Shown: positions 19,948 through 32,200 of the stretch, piece after piece
Layout of the letters: each line of letters begins with the position of its first letter
How positions within the stretch are numbered: position 1 is the first letter of the stretch
DNA from: Asterias rubens
Lineage: Eukaryota; Echinodermata; Asteroidea; Forcipulatida; Asteriidae
Length of the DNA stretch: 64,000 nucleotides
Direction of reading: 5' to 3'
Assembly (NCBI RefSeq): GCF_902459465.1
Contig: NC_047062.1
Coordinates: 4,528,501 to 4,592,500 of the forward strand
Notes under the pieces: generated by a model
The model's database searches: none
What the model saw: only the letters and a program-made list of their open reading frames with translations
Told to the model about the DNA's origin: nothing
Program-made: the position numbers and the translations under genes

Positions 19948-20706
19948 TATTATTATTACCCATTATTCGGCATAACAAAAAGAACAATGCAAAATACAGG
20001 AATCACAAAACCAAACAGCAAGGAATATAGGCCAAAAGCACATGCCTGGAACCAAATCTCTGTGACTCGGAAGCCAATGCCACTGGCTACATTAAAATGT
20101 ATAAACAATCTAAGTAAGCCAAGATTACAGAAAGCAGCAATAAAATATTTACAAGAAAATACACAAAATACAATGTCCAAGGAAAGTTAAAAGAACCTTA
20201 GCATAAAACAAAAAACATATACAATATATACGCATACATATATACACGCAAACCAGTGTGTATACGCCTGCAATCGTGGGCCTCCTACTTGCCCTCTTTT
20301 GTTTATTATCTTATTTTTTTGCGCAACAACATGTTTTACAACTGTGGACTTTTCCTGAACCATTGACAATATGTGACCCGCTCTCTGAAAATGAGTCAGA
20401 TGTAGGCAATTTCAAGAATACACGTTCAAAACGATGACCTATAACAAAAGGACAAAGAAAGTCCACGGTTGCAGGATACACAAGCACATACAATAATATA
20501 CATGTACGGACATACAAAAACAAATGCATATAAATACTGCAGCCTGTAAGTTCATATTTGAGAGGGCAGGGCCGTTTTCAATTCCCAAAGGGAAATTCCA
20601 TTAGAAAACTTTGAGTCTATGGGAATCTTTTGAAGAGGCACCAAGGCCAAGACCAGGGGCCACTGAGGCCATGACCTCTGTGACCTCTGCGTAAATCCAG
20701 AGATGC
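19948..20706. other. Gene-free stretch left of GSTZ1 exon 3
   Basis: No exon recognised, including none of the missing GSTZ1 exons. 19256-19721 is likewise empty. A block near 20560-20700 (CACTGAGGCCATGACCTCTG) may be an old repeat. Confidence 0.5.
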
Positions 20707-20920
20707 AATAGACCCTATTTAAAACGTGCAGCGCACATACACGCGCGTCTGCTGTCCGCCACTTTGTGACAAAACGTGCACAAAAGGATGGTACACGTGT
20801 TTAACGCACCTCAGAACAATTTTCTGCCCTTTTGGGGTGTCCATTCCTTTTTGACACACAAAATGGCTGACAGCAGATGCGTGTGTACGTGCGCTGTGCG
20901 TTATAAATAGGGTCTGTATT
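20707..20920. mobile_element. Fold-back MITE next to GSTZ1 exon 3
   Basis: Inverted ends AATAGACCCTATTTAAAACG and TTATAAATAGGGTCTGTATT, with inner CGCGTCTGCTGTC facing GACAGCAGATGCG. About 214 bp. Confidence 0.75.
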
Positions 20921-20951
20921 ACATGTTTGATTGGTATTGATCACGACTTAC

Positions 20952-21094
20952 TGACTGGGTGAGCACCATGCTGTCAATCTGCAAGGCTGGAACCTGGCCT
21001 GTTGGATTCACAGACAGATACGTCTCCCCAAGGTGCTCGGATTTTAACAGATTCACCGCTGAATATTCATGTTCGATTCCTTTCAATGCCAATG
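20952..21094 (-). CDS. GSTZ1: GSTZ1 exon 3
   Basis: 143 nt. Acceptor with a pyrimidine tract ending CCCAAAAG; donor TCA|GTAAGT. Encodes LALKGIEHEYSAVNLLKSEH through VPALQIDSMVLTQS. Last recognisable exon. Confidence 0.9.
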
Positions 21095-23211
21095 CTTTTG
21101 GGATCGGGAAAGGGGAAGGAATGGTTCATGAAAACGAATCGAAGATAACAAATTCAATTGATTTTGTTAATTTTGTTTTTATTGATAAACAATTGATAAA
21201 ACTAACAATAGATTTTATAGGGGGCTAGATACTATCTACTATCAAATAATATGTATAGATAGATAAATTGTTATGGTCCAACCAGGGGAAAGCCATAAGT
21301 TTGGCCTTTTGACAGAATAAAAACAAGTATAAAATAGACAGATAATTAAACGCAATAATTATTAAAACAACTTGCAAGTTACAATGATTCTAAACGATGT
21401 AGTAATGAAATGATGCAGTTGGCAGTTTTGATAAACAACCCATATGAATAGATACAACTTTATGGTCCCACTAGGGTAAAGTCATGTGTGGCTTTTGACA
21501 GCACAAACAACACAAATAACAATGAAAACTTGTAAAGATAAAGCATTGACAGTATAAATAGGCCAAAAGTAGGCAGAACATTGTAATAATAAATGACAAC
21601 AGAAAAGTTACAATATTCTAAACAATTGAAATTCTGGTGAACATCAAGCATCAATATAAAACATGATTTTTAAAGAAAAAAAAGTTATTTATTTTGAGAG
21701 AAAAAATATAACTGAAAAGCAGGATAATTCACAGTAAACATAAATTGGTTTATCCAGTTACGTTAGGGTACAACCTCTACTTACCAATCCTCACTCGCCA
21801 AGAGCAGGAGCTTCGATAGTAAGAATACAAAATGGGCTGAAAATGAAACAGATATAATTAATAAATATATGTTTTAAAAAGAGGTAACATGAACTGGCTT
21901 TGGGAATTGGACTGTATTGACAAAATAAAAGAAGAAAACAAAAAAGGCAATTATTTTGCCAGTACTTTTATAGAACTGAAAATGCTCAACATATTTAACA
22001 TTCAAATACAAACTAATTTTAGCCAAATGCCTACTGGGTTTTACAAAAAGTAAACAATGTTTTCCTCTATCAATAATTCAACTGCAAGATGAGAAGGTGG
22101 AGATAATTTGCAATGTATTGAAATTGAAGTAGCAATAACTTTGGCTGATCAAGGTTGGAATACCTTCCATTGCACACTCATTTATGAATATTCAATTGCA
22201 TCACCATTTATATGACCACAAAAAATACCTGGCGGTTCTACACAATTGCATTGTATTTTTTGTACTACCTCCGTGGTTGTTCTTTGTTGTAAGATTTAAG
22301 ACAGTGGACACTATTGGTAATTGTCAAAGGTCAGTCTTCTCACCTGGTATATCTCAACATATGCATAATGATAAAATAACAAACCTGTAAAAATTTGAAC
22401 TCAATTGGTCATCGGAGTTGCGAGATAATTGGCACACGAAGTTGTGTGCTTTCAGATGCTTGATTTTGAGACCTCAAATTCTAAACTTGAGGTCTCTAAA
22501 TAAAATTCGTGGAAAATTACTTCTTTCTTGAAACTACTTCACTTTAGAGCGAGCCGTTTCTCACAATGTTGTTTACGTCTTCACTTAAGGATTCTGCCGA
22601 GTATCAACGTTAACGTAAACGTAAGCGTATCAACCTTTCCCCATGGCATTACTCATTACCAATTGAGGTTTTATGCCGACAATTATTTTGAGTAATTACA
22701 AATAGTGCCACTGCCTTTAAAGAAAGTAGACACATACATAAGACTTTGTTATTACTAAGTTAACAAGAAATTTGATTCAACCATGGAGGTAGAAATGATT
22801 CAACAAACACAAAACAGGGAATGTTTTTAATTTTATCCAGCAATTTTGGAAGCAAGGAACCAGCAGCTCTTAAAAAATTAATAATGCAATGCAAGTTATG
22901 GGACGAACGATTGTACGCTGCGGGACACAAATATTTACACTCGGCATCCATCATACATTCTTACACCGAACTTCAACATGGAGGTTCTACCTCCATGCAC
23001 CACCATGATCATAGTGCACTGACCCGACAGTGTGCACAGTTCATGCAATCACACCATCCATTTGTTCCGTCCCAACTTGATAATCACCCCAACTATAGTT
23101 GGTGTTGTTTTTATATGGTATATGGAAAAACAAAAGTACGTATTAGAAACATATGACAATGAAGGCGGACACAACACACTGATTAATTAAGTCACCCACC
23201 TTTCCAGCCAT
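20952..23211 (-). CDS. GSTZ1: Glutathione S-transferase zeta / maleylacetoacetate isomerase, N-terminal exons
   Basis: The enzyme uses glutathione to isomerise maleylacetoacetate to fumarylacetoacetate in tyrosine breakdown. Minus-strand exons: 23200-23211 (MAGK), 21785-21836, 20952-21094. They join in phase (0, then 1) to 69 residues that align without gaps to the N-terminal thioredoxin-fold domain. Visible: PILYSYYRSSCSWRVRI with the zeta-class SSC active-site motif (S13, S14, C15), ALALKGIEHEYSAVNLL, NPTGQVPALQID with the cis-proline (V56-P57), and TQS. All splice sites are GT/AG. The remaining ~145 residues (the helical domain) are not found leftward, where repeats and receptor copy 1 begin. 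The gene is either cut by the duplication border or continues in a very long intron. Confidence 0.9.
21258..21650. repeat. Degenerate two-copy tandem repeat in GSTZ1 intron 2
   Basis: Two ~195-bp units beginning TTATGGTCCAACCAGGGGAA and TTATGGTCCCACTAGGGTAA and ending near AAGTTACAAT-ATTCTAAAC. Diverged; no coding signal. Confidence 0.6.
21785..21836 (-). CDS. GSTZ1: GSTZ1 exon 2
   Basis: 52 nt encoding PILYSYYRSSCSWRVRI plus one base. Acceptor TTTTCAG, donor G|GTAAGT. Contains the catalytic SSCSW motif. Confidence 0.93.
22300..22716 (+). mobile_element. TTAA-MITE family A in GSTZ1 intron 1
   Basis: Bounded by TTAA at 22296-22299 and 22717-22720. A block CGTTAACGTAAACGTAAGCG near 22605 is an insertion relative to other family A members. 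Confidence 0.9.
23200..23211 (-). CDS. GSTZ1: GSTZ1 exon 1 (coding part)
   Basis: ATG GCT GGA AAG | GTGGGT. Four residues, phase 0, joining exon 2 exactly as in vertebrate GSTZ1 (AGKPILYSY). Confidence 0.8.
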
Positions 23212-23430
23212 ATTAATGGATTAAATAATAGACAGGCTTAGTGGTTGGCAGACAGCAGACGAAACGTACCAGCTTTTTCAACAAAACGTGTACCGTACAC
23301 AAACTACAGAAAATAACTTTTAACTCTTGAGGGCGCTACTTCATTTGAGTTGCTGTGTTGTGTGGCCAGCCAAAGAAGGGGGCGGGGGAATGAATTCAGT
23401 GTGGCTGGAGATTCTGCCCCCCCCCCCCCC
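23212..23430 (-). promoter_or_regulatory. Probable GSTZ1 promoter region
   Basis: Immediately upstream of the start codon on the minus strand. Contains a GC-box-like GGGGGCGGGGG near 23378 and a 14-nt poly-C run near 23417. No TATA box seen. Inferred from position. Confidence 0.35.
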
Positions 23431-23580
23431 ATATGGCGAACTGGGTACAAACTTCTTCTGATGGCGCCCTTTTTTTGATCATCCTCCGACACGGCCCACG
23501 TTAACATCCCAAAAGGAGGACAGCATCTCCGGTGCGTCATCTTCAAACATTCTTCTGTTATATTAAAGTAGGCCCTATAC

Positions 23581-23687
23581 TACTCCTAGAACTATTTCGG
23601 TTTCGTCCGGCTATCGTCTCCCGTAACGGGAGACGATAGCCGGACGGGAGACGATGGCCGGACGAAACCGAAATAGTTCTAGGAGTA
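23581..23687. repeat. Palindrome, possible fold-back MITE
   Basis: TACTCCTAGAACTATTTCGG ... and its exact inverse around GCTATCGTCTCCCGTAACGG. Outer flanks GGCCCTATAC and GGCCTATACC extend the symmetry imperfectly. Confidence 0.75.
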
Positions 23688-23699
23688 GGCCTATACCGT

Positions 23700-25057
23700 A
23701 TCAAAAGAACTTGTTGGTCTTGTGCAAAACGAATTTGACGCTCTGCGATTCAGCTGGTGTCCCAGTGAATGACAACTAATATTTTTAAATAATTTAATGT
23801 TTTAATTAGCCATGTTCAAGGAGTGAAAAATATTAAAACATCGCAACACAAGTTCTTTTTAGAGAACAACTGTCGCAATACTGAAACTGTCATACTGCGA
23901 TGGTTGGCACGGTCGGCCGAATGTTGGCAAACATTCAATGTGTGGACATTTTTCTGACCAAATTAATTCAACATTTTTTTGCAAATCTTCAATTAATTTA
24001 ATAAATCTCCCATGATTGGTCGCTTATTTTTTGAATTGTAACTTTTTGTGTAATTGTTACTCGAGTGCCATGTTTTTCTTGTGTATGGCTATATGAGTTT
24101 CCAACCTCAAACCAGGCTGTGACGTTGCGTATTGACAGAAAGGCCTCTACGTCTTATAAATTTTAGGATAACAGGAAAATTGTTCACAATCAAAAACTAA
24201 ATGTTTTTTTTTAAATCATCTATCCAATTTTTTGAACAATAACACTTACACTTCATGGTGTGTTGAAATTTTAAAAGTTTTGGTTTTACGTTGCGCGAGA
24301 CAGTCCGCCATTAACAGTGCTTATGCATGCACGACATTGGAGCAACGTCGTATGTTTTCACATTTTTCTTTGGTTGGTATTTTATTGAATATTCAGAAGC
24401 TAGTATGGCGTGCAAAATAAATCAAAAATATTATTCAATTACTACTTAACAAATTTAATTACATTTTTGTCCCAAGGCATTATGGCTACTATATTAGAAT
24501 CCAGAGATATCATAAGGCATGAAAGTAAAACGCCCCACCCCCCTTGAAACACACACACTTCATAACAATCCGTTTTCCTCCATTTCAGACCAGTAATGTT
24601 TGGTTTCAGGAGATAAAAAAACAATCTATGATATTTTCTCTTTAATGTAGACTTAATATTTATTACGCTTATCGGAATTTATTACAGTATGCAGTTAATA
24701 AAAAAGCACAACATAGCATCCCAAATAAATTTAGTAATCACCTCACGTGATCCATCTAGCAGATAGTAATTTTGTTTTGAACTTTCGAGGTTGGATGATG
24801 TTTCTTTGACTCATTTGAATGTTGGTATAATAATGCACTAGTGATTTGTACCAAAAATCAATCATTTTATAAATGTTTGAGCATAACCAACGACAGGAAA
24901 CTTTATTCTCAGCATGATTATTAAGCCTGATGAAAATACAGACCGTGAGTAAACTGCATAGCTTCTGTCAACGGTGCAGCTTGCACAATCTCGCGGTAAA
25001 CGGGAATCAAAGTTGGGGTTCGAAAACATATGAGGGTCGATAACGTATGACGCTACG
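23700..25057. other. Gene-free stretch
   Basis: No exon, RNA gene or clear repeat recognised. Short open frames on both strands have no family resemblance. Confidence 0.5.
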
Positions 25058-25607
25058 ATTTAAATTCGGCTTCAGGCTCCGTCCTCTCGTCTGAAGCCTT
25101 GAGCGCGTACGTACGCACCAGCACGCACAGTGTCAAAGGCCAAGCTAGCCTGAGCTGGGAAGGGAAGATACAATCTTGGTAATTGTCAAAGACTAACTAG
25201 TCTTCTCAGTTGGTTTATCTCAACATTATGCATAAAATAACAAACCTGTGAAAATTTGAGCTCGATTGGTCATCGGAGTTGGGAGAAAATTATGAAAGAA
25301 AAAACACCCTTGTTGGACGAATTTGTGTGCTTTCAGATAGGAATAAAAGACAGAAATTACCTCCCTCAAAAACTACGTTACTTCAGAGGGAGTCGTTTCC
25401 CACAATGTTTTATATTATCAACAGCTCTCCAATGCTCGTTACCAAGTCAGCTTTTAAGTTAATATTATTTTGTTTTGAGTAAACGTGTACCTTCCCTTTA
25501 AGTTTAAATTCGGCTTCGAGGCTCCGTCCCCTCCCGTCTGAAGCCTTGAGCGCGTACGTACGCACCAGCACGCACAGCACAGTGTCAAAGGCCAAGCTAG
25601 CCTGAGC
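25058..25607. repeat. ~95-bp direct repeats flanking a TTAA-MITE (family A2)
   Basis: The block TTCGGCTTC...CTCCGTC...CTGAAGCCTTGAGCGCGTAC...CAAGCTAGCCTGAGC occurs at 25065-25157 and again at 25509-25607. Between them, 25161-25497 is an A-type MITE variant whose right end has TTAA (25498-25501) but whose left end does not. A short palindrome (GCCATTGATCTCCAT / ATGGAGATCAATGGC) follows at 25606-25664. Confidence 0.8.
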
Positions 25608-25755
25608 CATTGATCTCCATTCTTCCTCCATGATTATACTGACAGTATTATGGAGATCAATGGCCTGCGCCTAATCTGCATATTAAAAACTTAATTTCGG
25701 CTTCCGCAAGAAGCCGTGGATTGATCGAAAAGGGCCACATACGCAGTACAGAGCC

Positions 25756-25763
25756 TATAAATA
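25756..25763 (+). promoter_or_regulatory. TATA box of the PAN/discoidin gene
   Basis: TATAAATA 172 nt upstream of the start codon. Transcription would begin about 25785-25795. Confidence 0.5.
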
Positions 25764-25934
25764 GCTGATGAGGTGCCCGGATGTCTGTTCTCGTGAAAGC
25801 TCGTACGCTCTCGATGTTGGCGTACACACTTTATTGATAAGGGGGAAACAAAGGTGTTTCGCTGGGGAGTAGAATAACCGTAAATTCGATGCTAGTGGAT
25901 CGCAATAAAAAGAACTCAACATATTAAGGGAGAA

Positions 25935-26291
25935 ATGTTGAACCAGGGATTTGTTGTCTTAAGTTTGCTTGAAGTGTTTCTGGTAGGAATGATGGGATTA
26001 ACATGTAGCAGTAGTAGTCTGCAGCGAGAGGCGGTTTTCTCGCCCGAGCATCGAGCCCGACTCCTCGGCCAGTCGTCCCTGAATATCTCGGGCATCTCTG
26101 CTGTAAGGTGTTCGGCCCGGTGTCTCCGTCATCATCGATGTGTTTCTTTCAACTACGATCGCATCAATCGAGTATGTCAGCTGAACAACGCCTCGAGGGA
26201 GGAAGCTACTGGGTTATTTCATCATCAAGATGGCTACTCGTATTATGAACTGAAGAACATCTCGACCTCCGCAATCAACACAGGATCACAG
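25935..26291 (+). CDS. PAN/discoidin gene exon 1
   Basis: Signal peptide and cysteine-bearing PAN-like module. Donor CAG|GTGAAG, phase 0; the open frame beyond it is intron. Confidence 0.88.
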
Positions 26292-29200
26292 GTGAAGTTT
26301 AAATTTAATGACTTATTTAATATTCCGTAAAGGGATTTATGGTGTTGAATGTTTTTATTCATCCTGTAATAAACGCTTGCGCTGTTCGGATGTTGAATAA
26401 AATAAAATAAAATGTAGAACTAGTTTTGGGAAGAGTTATCGATAAATCGCTTTTGTCAAACCCAAATTCCCATCAATTGCTATACAGATCGCATCCAATT
26501 TTTTTTTCTTTCAATTACTCCAAACAGTTTGCCAACCTGTGACAAAAATATAATGCGTGTTCCTTATTCGTGTTTTTATTTGCAAAAGTGTAGGCCCCAT
26601 CAAGTTCAAAACATGAGATTGGTGAGCGTGAATACTTGAGGGAGCATGCAGATGATGCAGGCATTCACTATTAATTATTTTCTTATTATTTTGTTTTTAT
26701 ATAATGCCATGCCTCCGAAAGAAAGCTTGTACAAAATGACTGTTATTCAGGAACTGGTTGCTTTTAGGAGCTTGTTTCACTTTTCACACGGAAACGCCAT
26801 TAAAGGCAGTGGACACTATTGGTAATTGTCAAAGTCTAGTCTTCACAGTTGGTGTATCTCAACATATGCATAAAGTAACAAACATGTGGAAATTTGAGCT
26901 CAATCGGTCGTCGAAGTTGCGAGATATTAATGAAAGAAAAACCACCCTTTTCGCATCATGGTCACACGAAGTAGTGTGCTTCCAGATGCTTGATTTCTAG
27001 ACCTCAAATTCTAAATCTGATGTCTCGAAATCAAATTAGTGGAAAATTACGTCTTTCTCGAAAACTACGTCACTTCAGAGGGAGCTGTTTCTCACAGTGT
27101 TTTATACTATCAACCCTTTCTTGATTACTCGTAATCAAGAAAGGGTTTATGGTAATAATTATTTTGAGTTATTACCAATAGTGTCCACTGCCTTTAAAAG
27201 ACATAGTAAATATTAAACTGACTTCACACGGATTTTGTCATTTGTTTGGTACAGTTTGACGCCACAACCGAGCCCAATGAATCAACAACCATTGCGTATA
27301 CCACGTTGCAAGAGTCTACAATGGCAACAACGACCGGTCAAGCATCTACAATGGGAACAACTACCAGTAATTTGGTTTATTCTATCACTCTGTTTAAACA
27401 ATTCATTATTTTCAATAATTTTACAGTTTGCTGAAAATGTTGAAGCTTTAGTCATTAAGGATGTACTGTTATGGCCGAGCGGTTAAGAGCACCGAATTCA
27501 AGCTCTGCTGATTCTGTTCAGCAGTGTGTGGGTTCGAATCCCGGTCGTGACACTTGTGTCCCTGAGCAAGACACTTAACCATTATTGCTTCTCTCGACCC
27601 AGGGGTAAATGGGGACCTGTGAGGGCAGAGATGGTTCTTGTGATTGATTTAGCCGAGTAGCGCATTTGTTGCACGAGGCTGTATACTCCCCAGGGAGCTG
27701 AGATGGTTTAAGGAGTGAATTAAGGCCAAGTGACCAGGGGTAATAATTTGAAGCGCTTTGAGACACCCATTCGGGAGTGAAAAAGCGCTATATAAACTCA
27801 AATATTAAGTATTATTAAAAGAAAAATACGGAACGGGCTATATAATAATACACATTATTTTCCTTTGGATTCGAGGGAACGACATTCATTTCGAGAGAAC
27901 AAAATACATTTTCTGTTTAATTTTTATCTGAGTTTTATCTTTACACTTGTGTAATTATTGTGTGACTTTTCTTTTACAAACTGTCCCTTTCCAGGGCCGT
28001 GCTCCGTAACTTTCTGCCAATATCTTATTTCAAATTATCACTGGTTGGTTGTTTGCACTCCAAATTCAACCACAAGCTCTTTTCCATAATCAGATCCTTG
28101 CAAAAACAAACTTGGTATGGAAGATGGCTCCATCTCTGACGGCAGTATCACCGCTTCAAGCAGTTGGAACGCAGAAGGGGGGTACATCGACGTCAGCACT
28201 CCCGCCGATGGACGTCTCAACAAAGTTCCCACACACGTTGATATCATAGGTGCGTGGCAACCCCGCGTTGCGAACCTCGACCAATGGATACAGGTAGATC
28301 TAGGCAGCCCGACCTACGTGACATGCGTACTCATACAGGGGCGTCAGGATCATACGAACCAATGGGTGACCAAGTACAAAGTTCAGTTCAGAGAGACATT
28401 GACGTCATCCCTACTTGCTGTGAATGATGACTTCGGAGTGTCCCAGGTGAGAACAACTGTTCTTATGTTAGTCGTTTTTTACCCACACACACCGATGTGT
28501 GGAAAGCACTGAAAACTAGGTAAAATGGCCTTCAGAACATAAACATTTGTCTAAGCATCTCGCTTGTGATGCCAGGATACGGAAATCTTCCCTAATGAAC
28601 TAAACATGAGCTGTTTTTTGTTACTGTCACAATAATATCCATATTATTTGGCAAATGGCGGACGGTTTAGTTCACAAAAATAAAAAAACATGGTACGATA
28701 GCTCAGTTTGACCAGAGCATTTCGTTCGTTGTTCCAATAGATGGATTCGTCATTTACCACCATTTACTGAAGTACACGCGGTCGCGAGCAAGGTTATAGA
28801 CCTTTATCACGTGTGGTCATCTTGATTTTACTCCATTCCAACTCATTGTAAGCAAACTGAGGCTGGACGAAATACTAGTCCGGTGCCATGCGCAATGAAT
28901 ATTACACACAGAGGAAAGATTACACAACTTGTGTAAAATATTACCTGTTTTAGATGTAGTGGGCGAACACCATAACTATAAGGTAAAACTTTACCCAACA
29001 GGCGTTGGGTAATATCTTGCTTAATAGCTGTGTAAAAGTTTACATAAATATTGGGTAGTTTTCTTTACTGAATTGTTGGGTAAACCCACTCATGTAAAAT
29101 ATTACTTAATTGTGACGTAAGACTTTACCGCTTTACAATGTAAATAGTTGTGTAAAACTTTACATCAATATTGGGTATTTTTTTTTACTGAATTGCTGGG

Positions 29201-32200
29201 TATAAATCCACTCATGTAAAATAATTACTCAATTTTGAAGTATAGATTTTACCGATTTTTAATGTAAACTGTGTGCCTTTAAAACTGGTAATAATATACA
29301 CAATGCTTGTGTTGAATACTAGCAAAGTGTTATTTCATGGAGTTTAGGGCTGTAATAAATGGACACATCATAAATACTGAGACTTGGCGACTACAACATG
29401 AATTTCAAGATAACAACTTTTTAATAGAAATTTAATGGTAATAATATTAACAATCCAAAACATCACATGTGCAAAATGGGGTTTTCTGTATGTTTCATAA
29501 TCAGTCAACAATTTCAGTGAATTTAAAAAATTACAAAAAATCTACCTAATTGGCAAGGTCAGAATAAATACTTCCAGGCTAACACAGTTTAAACTGTAAG
29601 GTTGTTCCATAAATCAAAACTATCACAACTATCACATCTCTTATGATTTTGATACTTTATTGCAAACAATTTGTGCAAGAACTTCTTTAACTACAATGCT
29701 TCTGGAATGGTCAAATTACATTAATTGGCAAGGTCAGAATAAATACTTCCAGGCTAACACAGCTTAAAGAAGAACTCCAAGGTCAAATTCAATTTTGGGT
29801 TTGAACAATTTGTATGGGGAATTATTGGTTTATCCTAATTGTCGCTAAGCAATCAAAACGGTGTTGAATTTGACATTTTGACAAATTTGACAAAAACTGG
29901 AAGGGTATTGAATACAAATTTGAATTTGACCTTTGAGTTCCTATTTAAACTGTAAGGTTGTTCCATAAATCCAAACTATCACAACTATCACATCTCTTAT
30001 GATTTTGATACGTATTTGCAAACATTTTGTGCAAGAACTTTCATTGCACCACCCGAGTTTCTGAAAACCAATTTTTCAAGATTCTTGCAGTAAACAACTG
30101 GAATCGTAGTTCAATTTTTAACCCTTTTGGTAATGTTTGTATAAAAGTACAAGCTCCCATTGGGAACAATAATCAGCTCTCGAATATTTTTTTGTAAGGA
30201 TAAAATGGACACAATAGCTTTTCAAGGCTTTTATCTGGCTCAATGCTCATACTAATTAAATGCGAAGGCGTTAGTTTTCGACAATATCATAAATCATTAA
30301 TGATGAATAAATACAGTTTCCTTTGTGCTTACTAATTAGTATGAGCTAAATTATTTCATCGAAGCTAATGATGATGAAATAATTTAGCTCATACCAATTA
30401 GTAAACACAAAGGAAACTGTATTTATTCATCATTAATATTGATATTGTCGAAAACTAACGCCTTCGCATTTAATTAGTTTGAGCATTGAGTCAGATTAAA
30501 GCCTTGAAAAGCTATTGTGTCCATTTTATCCTTACAAAAAAATATTCGAGAGCCGATTATTGTTCCCAATGGGAGCTTGTACTTTTATACAAACATTACC
30601 GAAAGGGTAAAAAATTGTGCATAAATATTAAGCTATCTTTTAAAAATTGAACTACGATTCCAGTTATTTACTGCAAGAATCTTGAAAAATTGGTTTTCAG
30701 AAACTCGGGCGGTGCAGGGACTAGAGGGTTAACTACAATGCTTCTGGAATGGTCAAATTACATTAATTGGCAAGGTCAGAATAAATACTTCCAGGCTAAC
30801 ACAGCTTAAAGAAGAACTCCAAGGTAAAAATTCAATTTTGGGTTTGAACAATTTGTATGGGGAATTATTGGTTTATCCTCATTGTCGCTAAGCAATCAAA
30901 ACGGCGTTGAATTTGACATTTTGACAAATTTGACAAAACTGGAAGGGTGTTGAATACAAATTTGAATTTGACCTTTGAGTTCCTATTTAAACTGTAAGGT
31001 TGTTCCATAAATCCAAACTATCACAACTATCACATCTCTTATGATTTTGATACGTATTTGCAAACATTTTGTGCAAAAACTTCTTTAACTACAATGCTTA
31101 TGGAATGGTCAACATTAATCAGATGCATCATGAGATGAACAGTAAGCCCTGAACTCTCGAATAGTGCTGCTCTTCACACCGCCTTTGAGTTCAAACACAA
31201 CCAATTCAATGAACTCCCAAACGCCAGAACACTCCTCCTGGTAGCTCAAGTCGAAGACAAAATGTGTTTTGAAACACACATCCAGTGCTTTCACAAGGGA
31301 TGACTGTTCAAATGCATTTGCTCAAAAATTACGAACACTTGCTGTGGAGCCAGTGCAGACCCACCTAGTATCAGCATGGTTGCGATCTGGTGTCCCTGTT
31401 GATGTCTTTCAAATACTGGTCCAAACTTGTGTTTTCCTGCATAAAGGGGAATAATATTAAACACAATAGGTTAAATTTCAATGGGGGTGCAGTACAAATT
31501 GTATGACACGTGTATATTGTCTGTAATGAACTTAAAGTATTGTAATATTACAATTATACCAATTTTGCTGTAAAATAATGATTTAATCTGATTGTCTTAA
31601 GGATGGGGTACACACAATGTCAGATTAAATCATTATTTTATATCAATAGTGGTTTAATTATCATATTACAACACTTATAGATCAATAGAGACAATGTTCC
31701 AGTACTGCAATGTATGTGCAATACAATTTGTACATGATGTACATGCACATAAATTTAAAAAAGTACAAATACAAATTGAAATAAAATAAAATAAATAAAC
31801 AAATACATAGGGGCTTAAAAAATAAACAAATCAACAAAAGGTTCAATGATGGAGACTTGCAGTTCTGGAATAAGGTGATAGGATCCCAGGAGGAGAGATA
31901 ATTTTGGTGCTATATATGCAGTCCCACATAACAGTAGGCTACCTGAAAACTTTGATTTTTCTTGATCTTTATCTGATTTTTCTTTTTGTTCTTTTTCTTT
32001 CGTCCTTTTTTTTGTGTGGGGGGGGGGGGGTGAGATTTCTTGAATAATTCCTTTAACAGGTTAAAATAAACAAAGGGTAGATGTGTTTGTGCGATTCCCC
32101 TCTCCCAGAATTTGCATTTTAAGTCAGTTGTATCATTTGTCAGTATCTTGTAAAGACAAAATGTTGAAAAGTTATTTGATTGTTCTTCTGAACAAATGAG

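Noticed and set aside
22821-23156. 111-residue plus-strand open frame inside GSTZ1 intron 1
   Set aside because: No homology or splice support; part of it is an inverted CATGGAGGTAGAA/TTCTACCTCCATG repeat.
27472-27556. Functional tRNA gene with A and B boxes
   Set aside because: The tRNA-like part is followed by a SINE body and LINE-like tail, and the acceptor stem does not close convincingly; it is the head of a SINE.
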